From the NCBI RefSeq assembly GCF_001641265.1, contig NW_020167534.1, forward strand, positions 124,001-188,000: 64,000 nucleotides of DNA. The letters are read 5' to 3'. Below the pieces are notes generated by a model, which did not search any database, was not told the DNA's origin, and saw only the letters and a program-made list of their open reading frames with translations. Shown one piece after another: positions 43,346-54,764 of this stretch. Within the stretch, counting starts at the first letter, position 1. Each line of letters begins with the position of its first letter. The translations under genes were made by a program, and so were the position numbers. Origin of the DNA: Pseudogymnoascus destructans. Taxonomy: Eukaryota > Ascomycota > Leotiomycetes > Thelebolales > Thelebolaceae.

Positions 43346-46300
43346 ATGGTGGCCTCCCCAAATATGCTCACCAAGGTTCGCACGCACAGAATAATGCATT
43401 GAGCATTTGCGTTTATGTATTCATGAGCAAGCTAACATATGCTTTGTACAGTTCGAATCAAAGTCGTCCAGGGCGAAGGGCATTGCATTCCATCCCAAAC
43501 GGTTGGTTGCCTTCATAGCCAGTCGCAAACTATACTGATGCATTGCAGGCCATGGATTCTTGTTTCTTTGCACTCTTCGACAATTCAGCTATGGGATTAT
43601 CGTATGGGCACATTAATAGACCGCTTCGAAGAACATGACGGGCCAGTTCGTGGCATCGACTTCCACCCGACCCAACCCCTCTTCGTCTCAGGTGGGGACG
43701 ACTATAAAATCAAAGTCTGGTCGTTACAAACAAGGCGCTGCCTATTCACCCTCAATGGACACTTGGATTATGTTCGCACAGTCTTCTTCCATCATGAGTT
43801 GCCCTGGATTATCTCGGCGTCTGATGATCAGACAATTCGTATCTGGAATTGGCAAAACAGGTCGTTAAGTAAGTACACCGTATTCTGTCAATGAATACCA
43901 ACTGACGTCGGCCTCTAGTATGCACAATGACTGGCCATAACCATTACGCAATGTGCGCTCAGTTCCATCCCAAGGATGACCTCGTTGTTTCGGCCTCCCT
44001 CGATCAGTCAGTCCGAGTGTGGGATATTTCGGGTCTCCGCAAGAAGCACTCTGCCCCAATATCGAATGTATACGAAGACCAGATGGCCCGCCAAAATGCC
44101 AACCAGGCAGATATGTTCGGAAACACGGATGCTGTCGTCAAATTTGTGCTTGAGGGGCACGATAGGGGTGTCAACTGGGTCGCCTTCCATCCTACGCTGC
44201 CACTGATTGTTTCGGCTGGTGACGATAGACTGGTCAAGCTGTGGCGCATGAGCGAGACCAAGGCTTGGGAGGTCGACACATGCCGCGGCCATTTCCAGAA
44301 CGCGTCTGGCTGCCTCTTCCACCCGCACCAAGACCTCATCCTTTCTGTTGGCGAAGATAAAACGATTAGAGTATGGGATTTGAACAAAAGGACGTCTGTG
44401 CAGTCGTTCAGGCGCGAAAATGATAGATTTTGGGTTATTGCTGCGCATCCGGAGATAAACCTGTTTGCGGCTGGCCACGACAATGGAGTTATGGTTTTCA
44501 AGCTGGAGCGCGAGCGCCCTGCCTCTGCAGTCTATCAAAACAACCTTTTCTTCATTACCAAGGAAAAGCAGGTCCGTTCTTACGACCTTACGAAAAATAT
44601 CGAGAGCCCGAATTTGGAGACAATCAAGAAGCTTGGGAGCGCTTGGATTCCCCCTCGTACATTATCTTACAACCCAGCTGAGCGATCTGTCCTTGTGGCA
44701 TCCCCTGCTGAGGGTGGAACCTATGAACTGATTGTTCTTCCAAGGGATGGTGGTATCCCTGACGAGAAGCTCAAGAAGCGTGGCCCTGGTAACTCTGCCG
44801 TCTTTGTGGCTCGTAACCGTTTTGCCGTTTTCAACCAGGCGGCACAGCAGATCGATATCAAGGACCTTTCCAACTCTACAACTAAGACGATCAAGCCTCC
44901 GGCGGGTACTTCTGATATTGTTTTCGGCGGAACTGGCAACCTGCTACTGATTACGCCAACGGCTGTGCACTTATACGACATTCAACAGAAGAAGAATGTG
45001 GCGGAGCTGGCAATTAGCGGAGTCAAATATGTTGTCTGGTCCAACGATGGAGCGTATGCTGCTCTGTTGAGCAAGCACAACGTTACTATTGTTACGAAGA
45101 CATTGGAACAAGTCAGCACACTCCACGAGACAATCAGGATTAAGAGCGCCACATGGGACGATGCCGGCGTGCTGCTATATTCTACTCTTAACCACATCAA
45201 GTATACCCTGTTGAATGGCGACAACGGCATTGTGAGGACTTTGGATCAAACAGTGTATCTTGTTCGCGTCAAGGCACGCACCGTATACTGCTTAGATAGA
45301 AATGGAAGGCCCAAGGTTCTCAACATCGATCCCACCGAATACAGATTCAAGCTGGCCTTGGTTAAGCGCAACTATGAGGAGATGTTGCAAATTATCAAGA
45401 ACTCTAGTCTTGTTGGTCAAAGCATCATCTCGTATCTGCAAAAGAAGGGCTACCCGGAAATTGCACTTCAGTTCGTTCAAGATCCCCAGACACGTTTCGA
45501 GCTGGCTATCGAATGTGGCGATCTTGATGTTGCTGTTGAGATGGCAAAGCAGCTTGATAAGCCTAACCTTTGGACACGCCTAGGCACCGAAGCTCTTGCC
45601 CATGGAAACCATCAAATTGTCGAGATGACATATCAGAAGCTTCGCCAGTTCGATAAGCTTTCGTTCCTCTACCTTGCTACAGGTGACGACGCGAAGCTAG
45701 CACGTATGGCAAAGATTGCAGAGCACCGTGGTGACTTCACCGCCCGCTTCCAGAACGCTTTGTACCTTGGTGATGTCAACGACAGGATCCAAATCTTCAA
45801 GGAGATTGACTTATGTAAGATATCAGTATACCCCTCATTGGACCTAAGCTAACCATACCAGACCCGCTGGCATACATGACCGCTAAGGCTCATGACCTGA
45901 CCGAAGAATGTGAGAGCATCCTCGAGGCAACTGGATTGACCGAAGACCAAATCACGCTCCCCGCAATTGGCGTCCCGCTCTCTACCCCCAGACCGGTGGT
46001 GTCGACATACAAGGCCAACTGGCCAACCAAGGCCACTTCGCAATCATTCTTCGAGAAGGCGCTTCTGGGACAGGTTGAGGGTCTCTCATTAGAAGATGAG
46101 CCTGCCGCTACAACGAACGGATTCGGATTTGAAGATGGCCAAGATGAAGGTGTTGCGAAAGAGAACGGCAACCTGATCGACGCTGATGATGAAGACGACG
46201 CTGCTGGCTGGGATATGGGCGATGACATCGTTCCAGAGGCCGAGAGTGATTTCGTCAACATCGAAAGCGCAGATATCGGCGTTGCTAGCAGCGAAGCCGA

Positions 46301-47301
46301 GTTATGGGCTCGGAACTCTCCGCTTGCTGCGGACCACGTGGCTGGCGGTTCGTTCGAGAGTGCTATGCAGCTCCTCAACAGACAAGTTGGTGCGGTGAAC
46401 TTCGCCCCTCTAAAGCCCCGCTTCATGTCGATCTTTGAAGCTTCGAGAACATACGTCCCCGCATTTCCAGGCCAGCCACCGCTTGTCAACTACGTCAGGA
46501 GGACTCTGGATGAGACAAACCCTCAGAGCGTTCTGCCGTTCATTCCAGATGACCTGGAGTCTATCGCGGCTAATTTCCTGCAAAAGGGATACGATTCTGT
46601 CCGCACCAACAAGCTCGAGGATGGAGCAGTTATCTTCAAGCAGATGCTTCACGCGCTGCTTGTCAACGTTGTGCCTACTCCATCTGAGGTGAACGAGGCC
46701 AAGAAGCTCATCACTTCGGCGTCCGAGTACAGCGTTGCGATTGCTATCGAGCTGAGCCGCCGCAACCTCGGCACCAACGACAAGGTGGCCAAGTCGCCAG
46801 AGAAGTTAAAGAAGAGCCTCGAGCTCTCCGCATACTTCACCATCCCCAAGCTAGAAGTTCCCCACAGACAGCTTGCCCTGATGAGCGCGATGAAGCTGGC
46901 CTACACCAACAAGAACTTGAGTTCCGCATTAAGCTTTGCCAACCGTATACTAGCCAACGGCGGTGGAGCAAAGGTCTTGGAACAGGTAAGGCTACCCCCC
47001 GCCGCTACCCTGCAATCCCCCAATAATACCTAATACTAACTATTTCTCTCTTCAACAGGCCAAGAAGATCAAAGCCTCATGCGAGCGCAGCCCCAACGAC
47101 GCGCATGAAATCGAATTCGACCAGTTCGCCGAGTTTGACATCTGTGCCGCCTCCCACACGCCCATCTACAGCGGCAGCGCCTTCGAGACCTGCGCCTTCG
47201 ACGGCAGCAAGTACCAGTCCAAGTACAAGGGCACGGTGTGCGCAGTGTGCGAGGTGTGCGAGGTGGGGAAGAGTGGGAGCGGGCTGAAGCTTATCGCGTA
47301 G
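43346..47301 (+). CDS. COP1: Coatomer subunit alpha (alpha-COP)
   Basis: Six exons (43346..43375, 43452..43501, 43549..43868, 43919..45814, 45862..46985, 47059..47301) give 1220 residues. The N-terminal beta-propeller opens FESKSSRAKGIAFHPKRPW and shows successive WD blocks (IQLWDYR, IKVWSLQ, IRIWNWQ, VRVWDIS, VKLWRMS, IRVWDLN). The middle is the coatomer WD-associated helical region (YLQKKGYPEIALQFVQDP) and the end is the COPI C-domain that binds epsilon-COP, with Cys pairs near the C-terminus. The protein recognises KKxx cargo tails in Golgi-to-ER vesicles. Intact; five short introns, three at the 5' end. Confidence 0.94.
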
Positions 47302-48368
47302 ATGTGTTGTTGTTTGTGTGGTGACTTCCCCAGCGCGTAAATAGGCAAGCCCGGAACGGAGAGGAGGGGAGAGGTGGATGAGAGAGGACTCGGAGTTCGG
47401 GTAAAAGTAGATAGCTGAAACTTTTGTGGAGGTACTACTAGCATTAGTTGTTGTTTTTGAGATTTTAATGTTTGATGAAATATCTAGAGCTGGTTCTGTT
47501 CTGTCCGGGGGTGTGATTTAAGGCGCTGCTGATGCGAGATGGCTCTCATCAGCAGCATTTATTGCCCGGCTTCTTCTACAACGGTCACGATTACAGTTAT
47601 AGTCGTCTCTAACGTAACTATAGTCGTCAACAAAATCATCGCAGACGTCAGGTCCCCTCAAACGGTCCCTCCCGCACAGCAAGTAAGTTACGTGTCCGCC
47701 GTCCCTGAAGACGAGAGCGTACCTGTCGCCAACCCACCACCAAAGGGCAGCGACAGGGATGCCACAGCCCCCCCTCCAAACCGCCATGTCGTCACAATCA
47801 ACTCCGCTCCTCACCTCATCGCAATACCGCTCGCTCGCTCATTACCAAATTCGAAATTCATCAGACCCAGATCCGTTCGTTTTACTATTACACCATCACA
47901 CTGTCCCAACGAAACTATAAATCGAATCAATCGCGTGGACGCACGACTCGAATTCGCCCCGTCAGTCAGGAGACGAAGGCGCGTAGGCCGGCCCAACCGA
48001 CGTGGCACGCTTCGCGCCAGGAACGGGGACGGATAGGGGACGGATAGCGCGACACGAACGGGGAAGGGCGAGAGGACGTGTCGCTGTGGGTGTTGCTCCA
48101 CGACTGCGCTGCGGTGAGTGCTGGTGTACAGTCAGTCGGTGCTGTACTGTGCTGTAGCTGCCTGAGTGAAGGAAGAGGGCCTGGCGGAGGGGTTTATAAC
48201 GCGCGTGGTACCCTGGTGTCTTGGGAGGAAAATTAACAACGACACGAATTGAATCGACAGATGAACAGAGCGCATCTCGCCATCGAGAGGAGAACTCATT
48301 TATCACAACTACGAAGCCTATATATGAGAAGAAAGGAATAAGGAAACCAAAGCAGAGAAGCAGGCGCA
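47302..48368. other. Intergenic, no gene seen
   Basis: The frames at 47539..48036 and antisense are low-complexity with no splice-linked continuation. The 3' part is the promoter and leader of the MARVEL-like gene; a purine-rich leader precedes 48369. Confidence 0.5.
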
Positions 48369-49012
48369 ATGGCAAGCACCACCATCTCCGACATCACCGC
48401 AGTGCGCCTCGTGCGCCGCAAGTACCGCTGGCCCGCCGCGCAGCTCAATTTCTGGCTCTTCATCGTGCTCGTCTCCTCCAGCAGCGTGCTGGGGATCTTT
48501 GCGAGTTTCAGCTCTGTGCAGTCGCAGCTTGGTGTTGGGACACCTTGGTACGTTGTTGCCTTTCTCACTTCATCATTATTTGCTCCTGGGCAACCTTGAC
48601 CCTTTAGACTAGACTGAATTGCGCTAACACACAATCTAGGTACTTCACCTACAACATCACCATCGGCGCCCTCGGCCTCTCCTTCTTCATCCTCTTATTG
48701 TATCTCATCAACGCGCGCGCCCTCCTCCCTGGCATCGTAATCCTCGGCTCCTTCATCCTCTTCGTGCTCTGGATCGTCGGGCTGATCGTCATAAGCCTCG
48801 AACTCTGGGGCCCCCAAGGCGATGTGAACGGCAACTGCGCATTGTATGTCGGAGGGCAGGAGAGTAGGGGACAGGGACAGGAGACGCTGGCGTGGTTGAT
48901 GCAGGATACGATTTGTCAGTGTTGGAAGGCGGGGTGGGCGTTCTTGTTGGTGGGGACGGCGTTTTGGTTTTGGATGATGGTTATGAGTTATCAGGTTTAT
49001 AAGGATGATTAG
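48369..49012 (+). CDS. Four-helix MARVEL-like membrane protein
   Basis: Two exons, 48369..48547 and 48640..49012, 183 residues, joined by a 92 bp intron at a TGG codon. Four hydrophobic helices are visible: AAQLNFWLFIVLVSSSSVLG, IGALGLSFFILLLYLI, IVILGSFILFVLWIVGLIVI and AGWAFLLVGTAFWFWMMVM. A Cys-containing extracellular loop (GNCALYVGG to ICQCW) lies between the last two. This is the layout of fungal MARVEL-domain plasma-membrane proteins linked to eisosome-type domains. The family call rests on topology only. Intact. Confidence 0.7.
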
Positions 49013-49238
49013 GGTGTGGATGGGAGAGGTGGGGTTGAGAGGGGGGGGTGTTGTGGAGGATGACGGTTGAAAAGGGACGAGGGAGGCGGATGGACGGGTC
49101 ATTTCATGCATTTCGAAGCGCGGGGAATATGGAGCTGGGATGGAGGGTGTATATCGGAACGACTTGGGTCTGGCTGTGTGGGTGGGGAAAGGCGCATGGG
49201 TTGCTAGGTGTTGGGTTGGGATATGATATCTGTACGGG

Positions 49239-50200
49239 TTAGGAAAGGAGGGATATAGAAAACTCTCCCGGCTGGGTATTGATATAGTTTAAACCCAAGG
49301 CATCTGGGTATGGCAGGTGGGCTTTTGTCAAACGGTACTTGATTAATTTTCTCACATATCCGTAGACGAACGAAATTAAAAATGATTTATCATTGCCTCG
49401 CATGTTGAAGGAGTGAGAGTAGCATAATTGTGAGGAGCAGCTAGAGTAGTGATAGCAGGCCCCCTTTGGTAGCGCTTGCGGCCAACAAATCCCCATTTCC
49501 CGGCACCGGTGCTGTGGCCCAATAAACCGCATCTCTAACTCCCATAACTTACCTGAGAGTCTCACTACCCCAAGGCTGGCCGGTCTGACGATAGCAACTT
49601 CGCGAATCCACCCAGTCCAGCTCAGGTCGTTGTCGGTCACTAGCTTGACTTGAACTACTATCATCAGAAACGCCTCAACCACCCCGCTCGCATTCCTCAG
49701 GTTGGTGAACCCCGCCCAGCCCGAATAATTCATAGCATTGCCCAACGAAAGAAAATCCGTGTCAAAAACCGTTAAATAGTCCGATCCTGTATGATGGAGC
49801 GCGTACCTCATGCCGCTTTGGACCAAAGGTCCCATTCCCGTATGCACACTTGGCGCTCATTTGGTAGGCGATCCCTTGCTTATCGAATATCAGCCATGGT
49901 CAACGTGAATGAACATTTTAATTTTTACCTCGATCCACACATGTCCATGGCGCTTGTAGGCTTCATCCTCGGGAACAATCTTGCCATTAACAAAAAACGT
50001 TCTCGCAGTTCCATCTATCAACCCCCATCCTCGTACGACTTTATCACGGTGGCGATATTTGCTTGTTGCCCAGCTAGCTGATACGAATCATTTTTCTCAT
50101 CGAGGTATTGGCGCAGCTGCTTGATGCGATTCTCAGGCACAAATGGGTCTGGAAACGGAACGGCGGGCGCGAACTTGATATTCGGTGGGATAGGCTCCAT
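49239..50200 (-). pseudogene. Conserved hypothetical protein, frameshifted
   Basis: The start MEPIPPNIKFAPAVPFPDPF (50200) and later blocks GTARTFFVNGKIVPEDEAY, NERQVCIREWDLWSKA and GSDYLTVFDTDFLSLGN / NYSGWAGFTNLRNASG are in order but in different frames. Breaks are near the G run at 50022..50026 (YEDGG to LIDGTAR), probably around the HVWIE joint near 49905, and near 49812 (WSKA to MRYALHH). The blocks resemble a conserved fungal protein of unknown function that I recall with this block order. No catalytic motif is evident. The breaks fit single-base losses; the gene looks dead. A Cys-rich stretch after RFIGPQ is also off-pattern. Confidence 0.6.
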
Positions 50201-50524
50201 TCTTGATAAGGTGGGCTTGACGTGAATGTGGCAATGAAGTTGAAATTTGGAAGTTGTCTCGGCGGGCGGGTGGGCGGGCGTGATGTGCACATGGCTGGAG
50301 TTGCACTAACTTATCCCGAAATGGAGACTACCATTACAGAATCAACCTTCCCCGATGGCTTCATGCACATCTCAAAATTTATTATAACTGCAAAAGTGAT
50401 TGTCATAGCTAACATCACATCAAAACCAAAACCCAAGACCCATGGATCATCCTCCCATAACACGCATATCCATATCCATATCCATTTCCATCCCTACCAG
50501 GACATCCCTCCTCCCATCAGTCCT

Positions 50525-50863
50525 CTAGTTGGAGTACTTAGGATCAACCTTGTTTCCCGTCGCCTTCTCGTACGCGCCACGGATGCCATCGGTGATCTTC
50601 TCGCTCTGGTCAGCGGAGAAGGTGTGGCCGGTCTGCTTGGAGATGGCAGCGAAAGCTATTATATTTGTTAGTTCTCTGCATCTCCTTCAACTCATAGTAT
50701 CGCTGGGAAGGGAACGGGGGAATGACATACCCTTGTCTCCGTAATCCTGTTGTTGTCTAGCAGCATCTCCGGCAGCGGCACCTCCAGCAGCGGGGGCAGA
50801 ACCACCAGCAGCGGCGTTTTTGTTGCCCTGGAGCTCAGTGGCGGCCTTCTTGAGGAAATCCAT
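50525..50863 (-). CDS. Small conserved fungal protein with Gly/Ala linker
   Basis: Two exons, 50863..50731 and 50655..50525, 87 residues, joined in phase by a 75 bp intron. MDFLKKAATELQ is followed by a Gly/Ala/Pro-rich low-complexity linker, then QQQDYGDKG and a helical C-terminal half (SADQSEKITDGIRGAYEKAT) ending GNKVDPKYSN. I know this short two-part protein from many Pezizomycotina genomes, where it is abundant and of unknown role; stress or development has been suggested for such hydrophilic proteins. No signal peptide or metal motif. Intact. Confidence 0.75.
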
Positions 50864-51068
50864 TAGTGGCGTTGGGGGGGTTGTGTTGAGGGGTTTTCGG
50901 TGTTGTGAGAGTGTAATGAATGAATACGTTGCAACAGGAGAGAGAGAGAAGAGAAGGAAGGGTATGGAGAGGGAGGGGGGGAGGTTATATACACACAAGC
51001 TTGTGACTAGGGGACTAGAGGACTAGAGATGGATGGAGGGGCACGGCGTCAACTCGGTAAGTTAACAT

Positions 51069-51104
51069 GATACCTAACCTAGGTACCTAGCTAGGTTAGG
51101 TATC
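51069..51104. repeat. 14 bp inverted repeat (palindrome 1)
   Basis: Arms 51069..51082 and 51091..51104 are perfect complements around an 8 bp spacer. Motif core CCTAACCTAG / CTAGGTTAGG. Confidence 0.9.
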
Positions 51105-51105
51105 A

Positions 51106-51155
51106 CAACGAGTTTATATGGGGAACCTAGGTAGGTTCCCCATATAAACTCGTTG
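51106..51155. repeat. 23 bp perfect inverted repeat (palindrome 2)
   Basis: Arms 51106..51128 and 51133..51155 pair perfectly with a 4 bp spacer (AGGT). It begins one base after palindrome 1 ends, giving a double-hairpin site. Confidence 0.92.
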
Positions 51156-51264
51156 GGCCCTGATTGATTGCGTCACGCCGTCAAATTGCGACCATAAGTA
51201 CCTACACATAGTAATTTATATGTAAAGATACCTAAATAAGCTATTCTACGAAATTATCACTTCC

Positions 51265-51364
51265 TTGCTCCCACTTGCTCCCACTTGCTCCCACTTGCTC
51301 CCACTTGCTCCCACTTGCTCCCACTTGCTCCCACTTGCTCCCACTTGCTCCCACTTGCTCCCAC
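51265..51364. repeat. Minisatellite, 10 perfect copies of a 10 bp unit
   Basis: The unit TTGCTCCCAC is repeated ten times without a mismatch. It lies 110 bp after palindrome 2 and 134 bp before the transposon. Perfect identity suggests recent expansion. Confidence 0.95.
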
Positions 51365-51498
51365 GCTCGCTCTGGGCCCGGTTTAAGGCCTCGCGGGCTA
51401 CTAAAGCCCTCCGGAACCCGGTTTTTCTAGTGCTGTAGCCCCTCTTCTACCTCCTGGAAAGTTGAGCGTTTTGGGTGGAAACCAGGATTAGTAGGGTA

Positions 51499-51579
51499 AT
51501 CGTCGGTTTTCGCCGCTCCCTAGCGGTCGGGGAAAGCAAGATGCACCGGCAAGCAAGATGCACCCTTGTAGATTAGCGA
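51499..51579 (+). repeat. Left terminal inverted repeat
   Basis: Starts ATCGTCGGTTTTCGCC. It contains the motif AAGCAAGATGCACC twice, 17 bp apart, a likely pair of transposase-binding sites. Confidence 0.9.
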
Positions 51580-51642
51580 ACCGCCTAATTTGTACTGTAC
51601 CTATATCCTGAACTATGCTCTTACCTTTGTGAATGTATCAAA

Positions 51643-53998
51643 ATGCCCAACGAAACTTCCCTCGAATATAAGGAGGCTGTAGCTAAGGCTATAGCCTTTT
51701 AAACAATACAATCCTGACGAGACAGCTGCTGTTGCAGCTCGAATATACAGCGTTAACGAGAACACTGTCAAATCCACCTTGCGACGTACAAACAACCACG
51801 ACAATAAGCCTTTAAAGTCTCATGGAGGCCACAATAAGATCCTTTCCGAAGCCCAGAGCTGTGCGAAACACAAGTACATCGACGATATGTACCATAGTGG
51901 CTTCAGAGCCACTCGGCCGATGGTGTTTGCCGCAATTAAGCTGCTTTTGGCTGCTCAGGGACGGCCACCACCATCTGAACGATGGTTCCGAGGATGGGTT
52001 ACTAACAACAAGGACATCTTCAAGTCGATGAAGACAAAGCCTCTTGAACGAAGCCGAGTATCGGCACAGATGTCGACGACGTTAAGAACTGGTTTGAGGG
52101 GTACAAGAGGTTTATTGGAGATTATAATATAAGGAGGGAGGACATTTGGAACTTCGACGAAGCAGGATTTCAAATAGGAGTGACTTGTGGAGAGGAGATT
52201 TTAGTTCCTATATATGTAAAGGAAGTATGTATCTCATCAATTAGTATAGCCATTATATACCACTGCCTCAAATAATCGACGATCTGTGACACTTGTTGAA
52301 ACTGTCTCTGCGAACGGAAAGACAATTCCACCTGTTTGTAATAATACAAGGAGTAATTAATGCATATGACGAATTGGTATCCAACATTAGAAGACGATGT
52401 AAAAGTATTTACTTCAGATACAGGATATATCAACTCTTAAGCTTGCATTACAGTATCTCGACCAGTTGGTTAAACATACAGACTCAGGGCCTAACAAGCC
52501 TCCAAAGTGTCTATTAATGGACCAACACGGTAGTCATATGGACCCTGCCTTCATTATTAAGGCAACGGACAATAACATCTACCCATTCCCGTTTCCTGGA
52601 CACCTTACCCATATACTACAGCCTCTTGATGTTGGTGTTTTCCAGCCTTATAAGCACTGGCATCGAAAGGCTGTCCAACATGCGAATCGAAGCCTCGATA
52701 TCGAATACACAATACCCTCTTTCCTCCGAGACCTTGCTAGGATTCGAGAGCTTACCTTTAAGCCAGGAACAATCATGGGGTCGTTTAGGAAATCAGGGAT
52801 GTGGCCAATCAACTGCGATATAGCCCTTGAGAAGATGAAAAAGTATCAACCTCTAGAGGTTGATACTGTCCCTGATTGTAACGCTGACTTCTAAACGATA
52901 GAAGACACAGAGGTTCTCTTGCGTAAAGGTTTACTTATCAGAGGAGGCAGGGGATCAGACACAAAGGCTTCAAGTAACACGTTACTAGTATATAACAAAT
53001 ACTGTATTGAGTTGAGCACGAAGCTCCTATCTAAGGAAATACTATCTACTTATATAGTGGCGTCGTGCCTAGTGGACTCTTGGGAACTCACTCGAGTCCT
53101 CGGAGTCCTGGACTCTTAGGACTCTTCTCATCATCCTGCGAGTCCATCACGTGCCTAGTGGACTCCTGGGAACTCACTCGAGTCCTCGGAGTCCTGGACT
53201 CTTAGGACTCTTCTCATCATCCTGCGAGTCCGTCACGTGATACTTTCGGAACTACTATTCCCCGCTGCCCCTCCAGGTACCAGGGCCGGTCTCATGCGAC
53301 CTCCCTCCTTCCTGTCCTGTAGTTGGCCAGCCTTCTTGTTCCGTCGTAACACTGATGTCCTACCTCCACAGACGCCAAGGCAATTCAAACATGCTGAATA
53401 CGGAATGGAGGAGTGGACAAGGAAGTTAACAACAAGAACGATATATGGAGTAGCCCTACAACAAAGGAGAAATTTAACTCCTTTGCGAGGTACGTCAACT
53501 CTCCTCGCTGGAGGTGAGCTGGTTACTCTCCAGAATCAACACCTTGAGACGAGGATCAGGAACTCGAACAAAGCAAGAACTACGAAGCCGACAGACACTC
53601 CAAAAAGGAGGCGCTCTCACAGGAAAGGAAGCTCGAGAGAAGGTTAGGAAAAGAGACGTAGAGAAGAAGGAAGGTGAGAAAAGGAGGAGGAAGATGCTGA
53701 TAATACGAAAGAAGAACAGGATTAAAAATGCCTTAAAGACACGTGGTATTGCCGCAAGGAAACAGGAAAAGGAGAGGAAAGTAAGGCTCCAGGAATTAGA
53801 GGCACAGATTGGTATACCGATACCTTTAGAGCTCCGTGAGGCTGTTCCTGACCCACAAAAGCTCACAACGCAGGACGAACTTGACGAACAATTGAGGACT
53901 ACATTGATACAATTGCCTGAGTTCTCTGGTGTTGAATACGCTATGGAGGACTACGAAGAGTTCAATATAGAGGAACAGAAGGAGAGAGGAGGAAGATA
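51643..53998 (+). pseudogene. DDE_1 transposase remains (Fot1/pogo)
   Basis: Blocks in order but in shifting frames: N-terminal PSQ-like helix-turn-helix (MPNETSLEYKEAVAKAIAF, then ENTVKSTLRR), NFDEAGFQIG with the first catalytic Asp (about 52155), LLMDQHGSHMDP with the second (about 52520) and ILQPLDVGVFQPYK with the third (about 52630). A basic coiled-coil tail (LQKGGALTGKEAREKVRKRD) runs to about 53998. Breaks occur near 51700, 52060, 52335 and 52435. An 86 bp tandem duplication interrupts the C-terminal part. No functional protein can be made. Confidence 0.85.
53065..53236. repeat. 86 bp tandem duplication inside the transposon
   Basis: Copies 53065..53150 and 53151..53236 differ at two bases. 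The unit is dense in GGACTC/GAGTCC pairs and begins and ends at CACGTG-type edges. Composition differs from the AT-rich transposase sequence around it, suggesting a separate insertion. Confidence 0.85.
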
Positions 53999-54201
53999 AG
54001 GAGGAGGACAATACAGAGAGTGACTTAGAGGTAACTAATCCACAGATTTGACAGGACGTACAGTGCGACTTTACCTTAGGGCAGGATTTTGTAAGGTTCT
54101 TTGAAAGTGACGACGAGAATGAATTACAGATAATTATGTAAATAGTTTCATTTTATAGTAAGTTATCTATTACAATATCAACTATAGTACAAATTAGGTG
54201 G

Positions 54202-54282
54202 TCGCTAATCTACAAGGGTGCATCTTGCTTGCCGGTGCATCTTGCTTTCCCCGACCGCTAGGGAGTGGCGAAAACCGACGAT
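54202..54282 (-). repeat. Right terminal inverted repeat
   Basis: Complement of the left repeat with one mismatch (GTGGCG against GCGGCG context). Also carries the doubled GGTGCATCTTGCTT motif. Confidence 0.9.
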
Positions 54283-54352
54283 TAGTAGGCGTAGGCGTAG
54301 GCTATGAGTAGGTCCGTAGCTTCGTGAGGGCTGTATTACAGCTTATAGGCCA

Positions 54353-54380
54353 AATACCAGCTTTCTAGAAAGCTGGTATT
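54353..54380. repeat. 28 bp perfect palindrome
   Basis: AATACCAGCTTTCT and its exact complement meet without a spacer. It lies 69 bp beyond the transposon's right TA. Confidence 0.9.
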
Positions 54381-54764
54381 ATAGTAGACTCCTTAAAAGT
54401 CTGCTCTCGAATTGGCCGTTTTAGCAATATGATATTATTTTATTATTCCTTACTGTATAGCGTGCAAACTGTGGCATAGTTTCCGGAAACACGTGAGCCG
54501 GAGTAGCTTCGCCGTAGCGTCATCAGCCTGATTCGGGGGTGTGCGGGGTCGTTGTACTCAGCCTGATTTGGAGACGGAGCTATGGTGGGGGGATCGCTAT
54601 TTACATACAGATTTCCAGCACTTCTGACGTGCTTACCTGCATTGCCCATACAACACCAGTTCATTCCTCACTGAAGTCCTGTAACTCTCTGATTGTTTGC
54701 TCAAACCTTGTCAACTTCGTTCAAAAATAATAAGTTGTTGGGTTGTTTTATCACAATCGTAGCC

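Larger units (their letters stand above)
51499..54282 (+). mobile_element. Fot1/pogo-type DNA transposon, inactive
   Basis: 2784 bp bounded by 81 bp terminal inverted repeats (51499..51579 and 54202..54282, one mismatch seen) and flanked by TA at 51497..51498 and 54283..54284, the target duplication of the Tc1/mariner-pogo group. The inside encodes a pogo-type DDE transposase broken by frameshifts and stops. The good TIRs mean it could still be mobilised in trans by an active relative. Confidence 0.9.

Noticed and set aside
47539..48036. 165-codon plus-strand frame between alpha-COP and the MARVEL-like gene
   Set aside because: Low-complexity, overlapped by equally long antisense frames, no splice or domain support.
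51265..51364. Regular repeat array considered as CRISPR-like
   Set aside because: Units are contiguous with no spacers, and the genome is eukaryotic; it is a minisatellite.
54693..54764. Upstream in-frame extension of the aldose epimerase
   Set aside because: It does not start with ATG and resembles leader sequence; the ATG at 54765 fits the family start.
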